From Primula veris (taxonomy: Eukaryota; Streptophyta; Magnoliopsida; Ericales; Primulaceae), in contig OY821747.1 of NCBI GenBank assembly GCA_963682055.1, positions 25,790,126-25,854,125 of the forward strand: a DNA stretch of 64,000 bases. The letters are read 5' to 3'. A program made the position numbers and the translations under genes. Of this stretch, positions 20,400 to 31,700 are shown one piece after another. Numbering within the stretch: the first letter of the stretch is position 1; each line of letters begins with the position of its first letter. The notes below the pieces were generated by a model. It was not told the origin of the DNA. It ran no database searches and saw only the letters and a program-made list of their open reading frames with translations.

Positions 20400-22753
20400 C
20401 ATTTGACAAAACTACAAGACCTCGTCATATCTGGAATTTTAAGCTATAGTTCAAAAACTTATATTTTGTACCATTTGCTGAATAATACTACTGTAGTAGT
20501 AGTAGTTACTTAAAATTTTCAAGCACGGAAATTTACAAAAAAAAGCACAAAGCACAGAGTAAGAATTTCTCTATTTCCAAGGATGGTCTCAACTCCCATA
20601 GATAGCTGTTGCACGTGTGCAAGCTGTAATGCAGAATTTGTACCCACTTTGTTGAATTCCGGACTTGTGTCAGTAAAAAATTAAATAATTCCACAATGTA
20701 ACGTATTTCTAGTTTTTATTTCATTTTGTGACTTTGAGGAGGGTTTGAGACTTTGAGTCAACAGCAAGCGCAGATTCACTATGCCAAAAGGTGACAAAAA
20801 AAACTTTTTCGACTTACTCTCGTGCACAGTCGAAATAAATCATATATATATATATATATCGCTAAAATGTCAAGTTTTTGAATTTTTTTTACACACTCAA
20901 ATTAAATTTAACTATATAAAAATGTTTTCAAATAAGCAATTTAGTTACCAAAATAATAAATCTCAAAACACGTGTAGGGAAATATACTAGAACGGAGGGA
21001 TTACTTATAAATCTAATCTTGAACCGCTTATATTAGAGTTATGATAATCAAAATCTGGAAAAATGGAAACAAGTTGCTTGAAATATGATGTCCACCCGGC
21101 CACTGGAGTATATCGAAGCACAGACGGGAAGATCACGGTTAATATATGTTTCGGGACAAGAGGCGGGAGATTTAAGTTATAATGACAACTAGATCTTGCT
21201 ATTTCTTGACGGATTTGCAACATATTAGGTGATTCAATTTTTTTTTCCAGTGACCAATAAACTATTTTAGACAGAATTTTATTCAATGGGGTACCTAAAA
21301 TCAACATAAGCGGTTAAGACCATGGTCGTAAGATTAAATGACAGAATGGATCATTTTGCACTATATTGTTAATTAGGGTATCATATACTCTTATGGATCA
21401 AAAGTCTATTGCGTCAATTTCATATTGGTTATCAAATAAAAATGTAATGTTTCATAGTTTTCATTCTATAGCAAGCACTTTAGACAATTGCTAAAAGGCA
21501 AAAATATAGGAAAAAGATACACTTGTTCAAGTATGTATTCAGAGAAAGCAGCATGTTATTATTTCTTAATTATGCTGGCTTGGACCAAAATGACGATACA
21601 ACAAAATACAAAATGCAACTACAGTCTACATACACGACACTATTTTTACCAAAACTTCCTAATGAAAATTTGAAAAATATTTACAGGATGAACCATAAGT
21701 CCATAACAGATCCGTGGAATGAAAACATAAAAGAAAAATAAATAAAAGAAAGTAGTTCGAAGAAATAAAATAAAATATCACTTATAAATAACTAATCATG
21801 GGAGCATAAAAGCATGATCACGCATCTTCTCATAATGTAAAGCCTAGCTCTTTGTTGTTTAATAAATCTTCTTACTCCTTTATTTGATAATCTCTTCTTT
21901 GAGTCTTCCATTGTTGAGAGATATAGAGATAATATAGGGAAATAGAGAGATGTAGTAATATTTTGTTAAAATTAGAGATGAATATGTTAGTAGAAGTACT
22001 GTTTTTTGTGATAGGTGATGGAATCCATTTATATAGAGATAAAAAATTAAATGGAAACGTGAGTTGTGTAATATTAATTCAACATTATAATAACGACAAC
22101 GGCTAAGAGGGGCCTGTGCCACCTCTATTTATCAAGTGACACGTACTTTTATATTATAGACTACTTGTTTGTATTTGACCAAAGTGTGAACAATTTTTTA
22201 TCTGTATTTGACGACTGAAAGAGATTTTAGCAAAAAAGTCTTGCAAATAATTGCTATCCTTAAAGTTTTATTGTACCGATTTATGTATGCAAATTTACTT
22301 ATGGCTATGTTGTGGAATCAGTCACAATATGTATGCAAATGTCGGATAACGTAGTCGTGTGACTCGCGTCTCACCAAGGACGTTAAGATGCATGTTAGGC
22401 GCATTTCAATCGAGTAGCAATGAGATTTTATAGCTATGTTGTGGAATCATATTATATGATTTGCTAGGATTTCAACATAGTAGCACCGGTCTAGCGGGAC
22501 TGAACATGCACTCTCAACTAGCACAATAGCACAAAATTCATCTTGATTTTTTTAATAAGATTTTCAAATAATAGTCCGTATATAAATATGCTACAGTTAG
22601 CAACTCCAGAATTCTTATTAGTGATGTCATTTATCTCCAAAATCATTGATAACATAGAAATTTTCCTTTTACAGATTTATCCACTCTTTTTTCTGCATAT
22701 TTAGCCATGTCTTTAGCCGGACATTTCCAAATATGTTTCCAGTATTGCGTTAT
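20400..22753. other. AT-rich spacer, no supported gene
   Basis: A dinucleotide (AT)n run lies near 20840. Around 21068-21182 the plus strand has a short coding-like stretch (LKYDVHPATGVYRS...), about 35 codons ending in TAA with no neighbours; it may be a gene relic but I cannot assign it. Nothing else recognisable. Confidence 0.5.
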
Positions 22754-22811
22754 ACCTTAGCTAGAAACCTTTTTTTTTTTTTTTTTTTGGTAATTGACCT
22801 TAGCTAGAAAC
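22754..22811 (-). mobile_element. Tiny retroposed insertion with 15-bp target duplication
   Basis: The 15-mer ACCTTAGCTAGAAAC is duplicated exactly (22754-22768 and 22797-22811) around 28 bp made of a long T run plus GGTAATTG. Read on the minus strand the insert is CAATTACC followed by poly(A), the signature of a severely 5'-truncated LINE or SINE tail inserted by target-primed reverse transcription. Confidence 0.65.
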
Positions 22812-24601
22812 TACTTCTGGTCATTTTGTTAAAAATAAAACTAGCTAATATATAGCTACTCCCTGTGCCCTACCAAAAAAAATAGAGTTAATCACTTAAT
22901 CTTGTTCATCTTGGTCCTGATTGAACGGATTCGACTGTTTGATTTCTTACATTCAACTTGACTAATTTTCACCTCAGCCCACCATCTCTTCCCAATTTTT
23001 ACAAGTACTTGGTATATAGCATTACTACTACTATTTCATCACAGAATCAACTACGTACGATCAAACCGGAATTAGAACCTTTTCTATACGTCTTACCGAT
23101 AAATTGACAAAACATGCAAACATTATCGATTGCAAGTTTCAAAAATAAAACATGAGTGTTAACGATATAAACTAAGGTTTATATTTAATAATCATTGTAG
23201 GTAATTTAAGTTTGATTAGTTGTTCGAAGGCAGTGCATGCAGGGCACTTAATTAAGTAAGCAGGAGTACTATACTATTTAATGGAAGCATCAAGCTCGAG
23301 ATATATTGCATGAGGATACGATTATAATGACATTGCTCACTTAATTCCAGACATAATTTGACATTAATTATGTAAGTAATTGTTTAGATAAAAACCAAGG
23401 TGCATGTGTTTTTCCTTTGTGCCTCAATTTCCTAGACCGCAACTTCCACCCAAATGCTTATCTATCATGAGAGAGGTAAATTCTATGACAATGTATAATA
23501 TTATATAATATAATTCATTACAAAATAATGTTAATTTTGTAAGACTCAAATCATGTTACAAATCTGTCACAAAATAACTTTCTTGTCACAAATTTGTCAC
23601 AAATTCACTTTTCTGTCACAAACCCGTCACTAATAGGCTCGTCACAAAAAAAACGTCACAATTTACGTAACTATTTGTATATTTTTTTGTAGTGATTAAT
23701 CTATTTGCCACGGTGGACTATGCAAGATGATCTCATAATGCCGATAATAAAAAAAATATATGTAAAAAAAATTATATATGCAAATATATGTTAGTAAAAA
23801 AAAATACAAGTAAAAGTACACAAATATTTTTATATTAATGATTTTGTTAAGAATTAATTTTGGATTATTCTACTATTAATATATTTTATTATGAAATTTT
23901 ATACTAATAATGATAATTAAAAAAAGACCCAAAATTTTTTATGGAAAAAAAAAATTTAGAAAGTAAATTTGAGAATCCTCCCATGCTATCTGCTCATTCG
24001 GTCATAAAATATTGGACTCTATGTATATACGTGTAATTTTAACCGATAAATATCTCGTGTTTAAATTGTTAAATTATAAATTTTTAAAATTTGTTTATAT
24101 AGTTTAACATATTAATATTTAAAAAATTCGATTTCGACAATTTAGATAGAATTTATTTATCTGTTAAAATTAGACTTGAATATATAAATGATTAGTATTT
24201 TTTAACTAAAGAAGTATTAAAGATAACCACGTAAATTCATACAACTTGATTTGATATGGGAACGATAAGTCTATGAACTCGTCTAAAGTACTCTAGAGTC
24301 TATACTAATTACATCACACACTAGTAATTCACATCACATCACAATCATTTCAGTGATTACAATTCACATCACACATCACACATTTTAGTCTAAAACATTT
24401 CACATGTTATCGGGACACTACGCAGTTCTTTATTGGAACACAACTTAAATAATTGAAATTTGAAAGTAACACTAACAACAAATATATTATTAGCTTTTGG
24501 TCATAAAATGATTGTCCTCGGAAATTATAGTAACATTTTATCAATAGAATCAGTGTTATTTTGTTGTTTATATTAGTATTTTTTTTATTCTGGACCTTTA
24601 T
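22812..24601. other. AT-rich spacer holding a CACTA-like end
   Basis: No ORF or splice structure is convincing. The only defined item is the terminus at 23500-23694, listed separately. Confidence 0.5.
23500..23694. mobile_element. Possible CACTA-type transposon end
   Basis: The sequence ends TTTTTTTGTAGTG, which on the other strand is CACTACAAAAAAA, a typical CACTA terminus. The preceding 150 bp contain at least six TGTCACAAA/CGTCACAAA words in both spacings, like subterminal transposase-binding repeats. I found no matching opposite end in the window, so this may be a fragment. Confidence 0.4.
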
Positions 24602-24603
24602 TA

Positions 24604-24937
24604 CTTCATCCGTTTCCAATTAAAATTGTCGTTTTATTAACATTTTAGTAACGTTTATAGTAACATTTTAGCAATAGTAACATTTTAGCAATAAAATTGT
24701 TGTTTCTATTAACATTACTTCATTGTTTTTTACGAAATTACGTGCAATTTTAATCGGCTTATAACATATTTCAAAATTGTCGAAATGAAAATTTTCAAAA
24801 CTAAATCATATAATTTAATGTTTGAATAATATGATTAACTTTTGAAAATTTTCATTCCGACAATTTTGATACAAGTTATTGGCCGGTCAAAATTGCACGT
24901 AATTTCGTAGTGGATAATTAATTGGGAACGGATGGAG
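24604..24937. mobile_element. Stowaway-like MITE, copy 1
   Basis: A foldback element of 334 bp flanked by TA (24602-24603, 24938-24939). It begins CTTCATCCGTTTCCAATTAA and ends with the near-complement TTAATTGGGAACGGATGGAG. Internal arms are also complementary (ACGAAATTACGTGCAATTTT against its inverse near 24888-24907). The left arm contains an extra repetitive segment (ACATTTTAGCAATA repeated) missing from copy 2. Confidence 0.85.
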
Positions 24938-25369
24938 TATCACTAAAACCAGTTTTTTCTAACTTGCTAACAGTAAGTTCGGATTTGGTACCCTGGATTA
25001 AGACACGTCAGTCGGCCGCGAGGCAGGTCGGACGCACGTGGCGAGTGCACGTCTCTCAACGTGTGCATCACACGTGATGCTCTAATTCTTAGCGCCAGAG
25101 TGGCTTGATCTTTGCCGTAATTTCTATATAACTTATTGCGGCTCAATCCGGGGCCGCCACGTGTTATCCATAATGATTGTCCGTACTGTTGTCATAGCAT
25201 TGACTCCAATTACTTCGTTACATCGTCAATGAGCCGAACAGTGATTCTAGGGTTGTCATGCATTTAATGACACTATAAATACTCACTAGAAACACTTTTT
25301 TACTTTTGAACTGATGACCCGATATTAGCTGACACCATATCTATATCGTTCTACCTGCCTTATACTTTA

Positions 25370-25607
25370 CTCTTTTCGTTCCTATTTAATTATCCAATAC
25401 GAAACTACGTGCAATTTTGACCGGCCAAGAACTTGTATAAAAATTGTGGGAATGAAAACTTTCAAAAATTGATCATATAGTTCAAATGTTAAATTTTATG
25501 ATTAAATTTTTTTAAAAAAATTCATTTTGACAATTTTGATACAAGTTATAACCCGGTCAAAATTGCACGTAGTTTCGTAATGGACAATTAAATGGAAACG
25601 GATGGAG
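25370..25607. mobile_element. Stowaway-like MITE, copy 2
   Basis: A 238-bp foldback element flanked by TA (25368-25369, 25608-25609). It ends GGAAACGGATGGAG and starts CTCTTTTCGTTCC; the arms share ACGAAACTACGTGCAATTTT and its complement. Same family as the copy about 430 bp to the left. Confidence 0.85.
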
Positions 25608-25902
25608 TATTAAGTTATCATCTGTCTCCATGCTTTACTGACTTGATCGTCGGAGAGAGAACACTTGGTATAAATCCGGCCCTCTGTTTCTTTGTGTGTA
25701 CATGACCACGAAGAAGTGAACACAAAAGAGACTACCTCAGTCCATCCGACCTGGATCGTGACTAGTCTTGTTATTTGTCCGACACCTCTGAGACTAGCAT
25801 AGATCTTATTTAATGAGTGTAAGACGAGTATAAAAATAAAAATACCCTCTCCAATACACACATCAATAAAATGTTTGTTGCTATACTAACCTTTTTATTA
25901 CA

Positions 25903-26116
25903 GGGTCCATCTCCCTACATATGTACTAAATATATAAGAATTAATTAACTTGTTGAAGTGTAAAATAGGGTCCATGTCCCTACATATGTACTAAATATAT
26001 AAGAATTAATTAACTTGCTCAAGTGTAAAATATTGCTCAAGTGTAAAATAGGGTCCATGTCCCTACATATGTACTAGATATATATGAATTAATTAACTTG
26101 TTGAAGTGTAAAATAG
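25903..26116. repeat. Three tandem copies of a 65-bp unit
   Basis: Units begin GGGTCCAT at 25903, 25968 and 26051. The second is followed by an extra 18 bp, a local duplication of TTGCTCAAGTGTAAAATA. Copies are nearly identical and include AGAATTAATTAACTTG. No coding potential. Confidence 0.85.
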
Positions 26117-27420
26117 TAGTACTCAATAATGATGTGTACCAGTGCACTTTATTATTATTGACTTATTGCCATCAAAATAAATATTATGATCCTGAATTCG
26201 AAATTTCTTACAACCAACAACCTTTGCAATAATGTTATTAATTATCTATATTGTTAATTAAAATGCTTAGTTAATAATTCATTTTTTTTCTTTATTAGTT
26301 GTGTTAAATCATATATTATCTTTATAGATATTAAAAAAAATTATTAAATATAATAATATTTTTAATGTTGTTAATCGATTATTTGGCAAATAAACCTCAC
26401 GATTAACCGTATATTTCCAATTGGATCACTGTTTCAAGTTTAAACGTGTATTATCTCATGTTCTCCTATTTCGGTGGCATACAAAAATACTATATAATGA
26501 GCATTTAATTAATTATTAATTTTAACTAAAATAAGATAACTTTGTTAATTTAATACACTAATCTGAATATTAAATTTAATATACACATGTAACACTTAAC
26601 ATGCAGTTAAATGATGATATGTCAAAATTAATAATGTTAAAATTAACACAACTATTAGGTATGTTCTAAATTAATTTTAAATATTGAATGTTTAAAATTA
26701 GTTGGGGTTGATTAAAATTAACTGCAGCCGCAACCTTATTCAGTCATGTTACTCTATACATCATTTTAGGATTTGATTTAATTTAATGAAATTAAACCAA
26801 ATAAAAATGTGATTGTATTATTTGGTCAATTATTTTCTTGTCTGTTTGATACAACAAACAAACTTAATATAAGGGTGAGGATTAGGATATGGAGACAGAA
26901 AAAGATTAGGATTAGTATTTAAAAAATAATGGTCCAGATTTGGTCTAGCTGTCTCGAGATGGTTTAGTTATGTACTTATTAGTATAATGTTTATAAACAG
27001 ACACAATCAAATAGCATGTCAGCACGTGATACTCTCGTGACAGATATGGTCACTGCTCCAAGTATTTAACATATTAATCTACACTAAAAAAATTTAATAA
27101 TGAGTAATCTATATATAAACATAAAGGATAACCACAAAAATATCTATATAACCGATACGACATGGCTGTATATGTTTATCGAGAAACATGTGAGTATCAT
27201 TTCATTATTTAAATCTGAACTTTTATCACATTGAATTATGGGAAAATGACGGAAATATAAATGATGCTACAATGATATTATTTCTTTTGTTAATTTATCC
27301 TAAATTTAAGGTCAATTAATATAAACATACCTTACATCTATTATATTAACAAAAACATACACTCAAAAATTAAATTATCAAAAAAATATATTCAATTAAT
27401 AATTAATAAAAAACAAAAAG
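26117..27420. other. AT-rich spacer, no supported gene
   Basis: Very AT-rich sequence with no credible ORF. A 24-bp word, TTTTGTTAATTTATCCTAAA and following bases, near 27286 recurs directly near 28794, bracketing the next segment. Confidence 0.5.
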
Positions 27421-27775
27421 GTTGGTTATTCCGTCGAATCTCTTTCCTCTCTCTCTGCTCATTTCACTCTCTACTCCTCTCACCTTCTCTCCAATCTCTC
27501 TTCCCTTCCTTCTTACACTCTATGATATCTCATCATTCCTTTCTTTCCGATCTCTCTTCTCATCCTCGTTCTATTTTTTTGATTTTTGTCTTCTCCTCTC
27601 TCTCTTTCTGATCTCTCTCTTCCGTGAATATTGAGACGAACACATATGTCGGAATGGACGACGAGGGTGTACAGCGAGATCGAAAACTCGAGGTTGATGT
27701 CGACGAATATGCGATCGTCGAAGCAAAAGCCCACGATGACGACGTGATAGTTCGAGATCGGAAGACGGGTAAGAG
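27421..27775 (+). pseudogene. Possible captured first exon of an unknown gene
   Basis: A pyrimidine-rich tract (27440-27620, CTCTCTCT-type, like a 5' leader) is followed by an ATG at 27654 with an acidic frame (MDDEGVQRDRKLEVDVDEY...) of about 39 codons up to a possible donor in CGGGTAAGAG near 27767. GC content jumps relative to both flanks. No downstream exon is visible before the minisatellite, so this may be a gene fragment carried inside a transposon. Function unknown. Confidence 0.3.
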
Positions 27776-27839
27776 TTGGATTTGTTAACTATTGTATAAT
27801 ATTGAAAAATAAGTGTATGAATTACGTGAATTAAGTATA

Positions 27840-28740
27840 TGATGTTGAAAATTATGTAAGTAAGGATATAAATTATGTAAATTGGGGTATGAACTTTGAA
27901 AATAAGAGTGAAATTTACGAATCAGGATATGAACTTTTGAAATAAGGGTATGAACTTGTTGGCCCGTGCGGCTAAACCTTAGAGGGGGGGTGAATAAGAT
28001 TTTTGGCGCTTTTCGCCTAATTAAAATCTAAGTGCAACTAACAACCCAACTATTTGCAATTCTAAGCTTAAGCGTTAATAATCGTTAAACAATCCAAACG
28101 CAAGCAAGAAAATAAACAATAATATAAGTTGCGGAAAGTAAAAGTTAAGGAAGAAATTGACACCGTGATTTATAGAGGTTCGGCAAACGGCCTACGTCCT
28201 CTCCTCGGTACTACCGAGTATTTCACTAATAATCTTTTTCCGGATATTACAATCCTAATGAGCTAATCAACCGATTAAGCTCCCCCTCACTCTATGAGTA
28301 TCCCGAATGAAAAGACCTAGAGCTTTTAAGCAACACTCGCTTACAAAGCCTCTATCCGATCACTCGCTCACAAATGAGTTTATACTTTACTCTTTACAAA
28401 ATTGTTGAAAGTAAAACAACACCCACAATTTGATTGCTTCTAAATAAGCTAATTTGTGGTTTTGATGATGTTTGATCTTTGGTTGAGCTCGAATTGCTTT
28501 TTCATCAGAACTTTTGAAATAAGGGTATGAAAAATACAAATTAGGGTATGAATTTTTGAAATAAGATTATGAACTTTTGAAATAAGGGTATGCACTTTTG
28601 GAATAATGGTATGAACTTTTAAAATAAGGGTATGAACTTTTGAAAAGGTGTATGAACTTTTGAAAAGGTGTATGAACTTTTGGAATAAATGTATGAAATA
28701 TACAAATTAGGATATGAACTTTTGGTTATGTTTTTATTAA
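27840..28740. repeat. About 21-bp minisatellite, split by a solo LTR
   Basis: Degenerate tandem copies of TATGAACTTTTGAAATAAGGG occur on both sides of the LTR at 27957-28507. Variants include GGAATAATGG, GAAAAGGTG and ACAAATTAGGG versions. Removing the LTR and one target copy rejoins the unit exactly. Confidence 0.85.
27957..28507 (-). mobile_element. Copia-type solo LTR with perfect 5-bp duplication
   Basis: 551 bp starting TGTTGGCCCG and ending TTCATCA, flanked by GAACT on both sides (27952-27956 and 28508-28512). Its left 250 bp are the reverse complement of the 3' part of the copia LTR at 57566-58786 (shared words include GGGCCAACA, TAGAGGTTCGGCAAACG, CCTCGGTACTACCGAG). It therefore belongs to a related family, inserted in minus orientation and reduced by LTR-LTR recombination. 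Confidence 0.9.
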
Positions 28741-31700
28741 TTATAAATTTTTTGGTATGTTTTTGTTAATTTAGTTTCAAATGCAGTATGTTTTGTTAAT
28801 TTATCCTAAATTTAATGCTCATTATATGTATCAAATCTTAAATAAGACTTGAAATTTCAGGCTTTTAAAAATTAAGTATGTTTTTATGTACCAATCAATA
28901 ATTATCCCTTGAATTAATTATTGTATACTCCTATAAGAACTATTTTTGTTGTCATTACTGAATTATAGCTGCTAAAGTATATATTAATTTCTAGTCGCTC
29001 TCAAGAAGTACATATAATATGTTTGGATAAGATATGATTCGTTAGGATATATAGATATCCAATTCACCAATTGTTAAAAAGATGGAATCAGACAGTAGTA
29101 CTATTGTATTGTACATATTCAGTCATTATTACTCAAAAATAGACCGTCTCAAACTTAATTTTTTTAAAATATCATAGTTTTACATCTGATCTTATATTAT
29201 AATTGTATATATCCTTGTGATGTTCAAACTTGAAAACATAAAGCCAAAAGCATGTGTGATTGACAAAACGAGCCCATAAATTCTTGACTTTCTAAACCAG
29301 CCCATTCTTTTACTTCAAACTACTTGCAAGTTCCAACTATAGTTTCCGAATGAATTAATATAATGCTATACGATATTATTATAGAGCAGATATATACTCT
29401 ACTTCACACCATAAACTCGCAAAAAAGATTATTTGTACCTCTTATTTGTGGAGTCGTATTTATAAAAATTTCATTTCAGCGGTCATTACAAAATTTTAAT
29501 TTTTTCTTAAACCTGAAACAAATAACAAATGGTTAAACAAGAACGTAGTGAGCAGGTTTCGATATCATATTAGAGCTTATTTCAGCTGTCATTACAAACT
29601 ACCCTTCCGCAGATGTAAGAACGGATTTAGAAAACGGTGTATAAGTCATGTTAATATATATTAGTACATTGGCTCGTCTTCTATTGTGCTAGTTCAATGT
29701 TTTCCACCACTTTCGGTACAAATTGTGCTGTGCATTTTGTGTTTTGGAGTATTACACATTGTGCATTACTTTAACAACGTCGGAACTTCAATGTGAACGT
29801 ATTACGTTTACACACTTATGTAGGTGAGTATACATATTGGCACTTTAAGTTTATGTAAAATTTGTATAGACAATACACTAGATGATTAAAAGGAAAATAA
29901 TATCGAAATCTTCACAAACCCCACCCTCATCTACCAAAGTCCCTCCGGCACACAGCCAGTACTAGAGCATCTTCGACGTGAAAAAACAGAAAGGTGTCCC
30001 AAATTTGCCTCCAAAGAGTCTTGTCGGGGATTTGACAAAGCCGAACATCTTGTTGTTAATCTTGAGGTTTGACAAACAGTCCAGCAAGTTCTGAGGTATT
30101 TGGGAAGGGGGTGCATTTCTGCGTCATCCGTGTAGTAGTAATGTGCCTAATTAAGTAACAAGGACCCAATGATAAGCTCCTAAATAAGTATGGGCCATTG
30201 TTTCACCAATAAAATCAGACTTTAATTTGTTAATATGGGCTCAACCACACCGAGGCCGTCAATAGGTTTGGGGTTAAGAAGGCATGCCTATAGACATTCA
30301 TTAGCATGCGAGAGACGGTTTTTTTTTTTTCTCGAATGAGAATGGTGGTGCATTTCAAGCCGCCACGCGCCACACGTCAAAATTCTAACAATCCACGAAA
30401 ACCTTTACAAACTAACCATTTTAAAAGTCATTTAAAGGTAAAAAGATCGACTTTTGAATACTAGTACAACATTTTATTAACTTTTTGTAAAGTAGTTCAT
30501 ATCTATTTAGATGGAATCATCCAATCTCTTGTGATTTGTATGAATATTTTTCAAATTACATGGTGGGAAAAATAGTTGTAATGTCCCAAGTATAGACACA
30601 AAGGTGAGAGTGACTAACATGTGAAGGTGTAGTAGTTGTTATTCCAAATATGGATTTTGCGTACATATATTTGCAAATCTAGTCTCTCAAGTCCACAACC
30701 GAATAGGGGACCATTCTACTTAAATTGTAGTAAACCTAAAAACATTATCCTTTTCAAAGGACCAATCTAGTTCAATATCAAAACAAAAACACGTTCTTTT
30801 GGACTTCGATTTCACCTTTCATCTAAAAAGTAAAATGTTTGATCAAATATAGAATATTTAGATGTAAAACACCCACATTATTTTGGGACCTCCATATATA
30901 GACTTGGTTGATTGGTTCATGTGACAACTTTTTGGAAATTTCATAGTCAATAATAACTCACTTTAGGATCCATTTGATAAAATATTTTTTTAGTTGATTT
31001 TTGAATTTTTATTTTAAAAATATGTGGGTGTTTAACGTTCAGAATATTTAGTTTTTAAAATCAGATTTTTAGCCTGAAAAATATAAAAAAATTCATATTA
31101 TTCAAATTTAACTTTTCAGTTGATTATTAAAACAGATTTTTAAAATATGATTTTGGACCCTAGAATAAAAATTCGGTTACAATTATGACCAAAATGTGAA
31201 GTTGTAAAAAATAGATAACAAAAACCTTTCAAGTGTGTGTCAAATGGCGAAGGTGATCATTTCAATACAAGAAGGAAAAAGCTTAAATAATTATTTTGTC
31301 CTAGTGAGGATTTAGCATTTTATGTTTTATGACAACTATTGACAAGGTACCTATGAATCTAATGTTGTTTTTTCTAGTATATTTTCAAACAAGCCATAAA
31401 ATGCAAATGTTTCTTTTTTAAAATTACTTTTCTCACGATACACTCTCTCCAATAATTAATATGCTTCATGTAGAATTACAATATGAAAGGAGTAAGTTTG
31501 GATGAAGTTGTGTATATTCTTGTAAGATAGGTAAATATAAAAGCTGTGAATTTTTGTGACTTTATGGTTTAAATAATAAAAAAAAAGAAGGTGGGGTACA
31601 AATTGCCCACACGCACAGACTTAAAGATGCTACTGAATTTTAATATCTTCTGTCATTTGATACTTACATTACATAATTTTGCATACAAATAAGACAAACT

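Noticed and set aside
20980..21000. GAACGGAGGGATTA, resembling a MITE end
   Set aside because: No partner terminus found.
21005..21307. Minus-strand ORF of 100 codons
   Set aside because: No recognisable domain; a short plus-strand frame in the same place looks more coding-like but is too small to assign.
22853..22890. Single Stowaway-like end (CTCCCTGTGCCCTACC)
   Set aside because: No matching inverted end with TA could be found nearby.
29931..30116. Coding-like minus-strand island
   Set aside because: Only about 40-60 codons in any frame, no splice partners, no family recognised.
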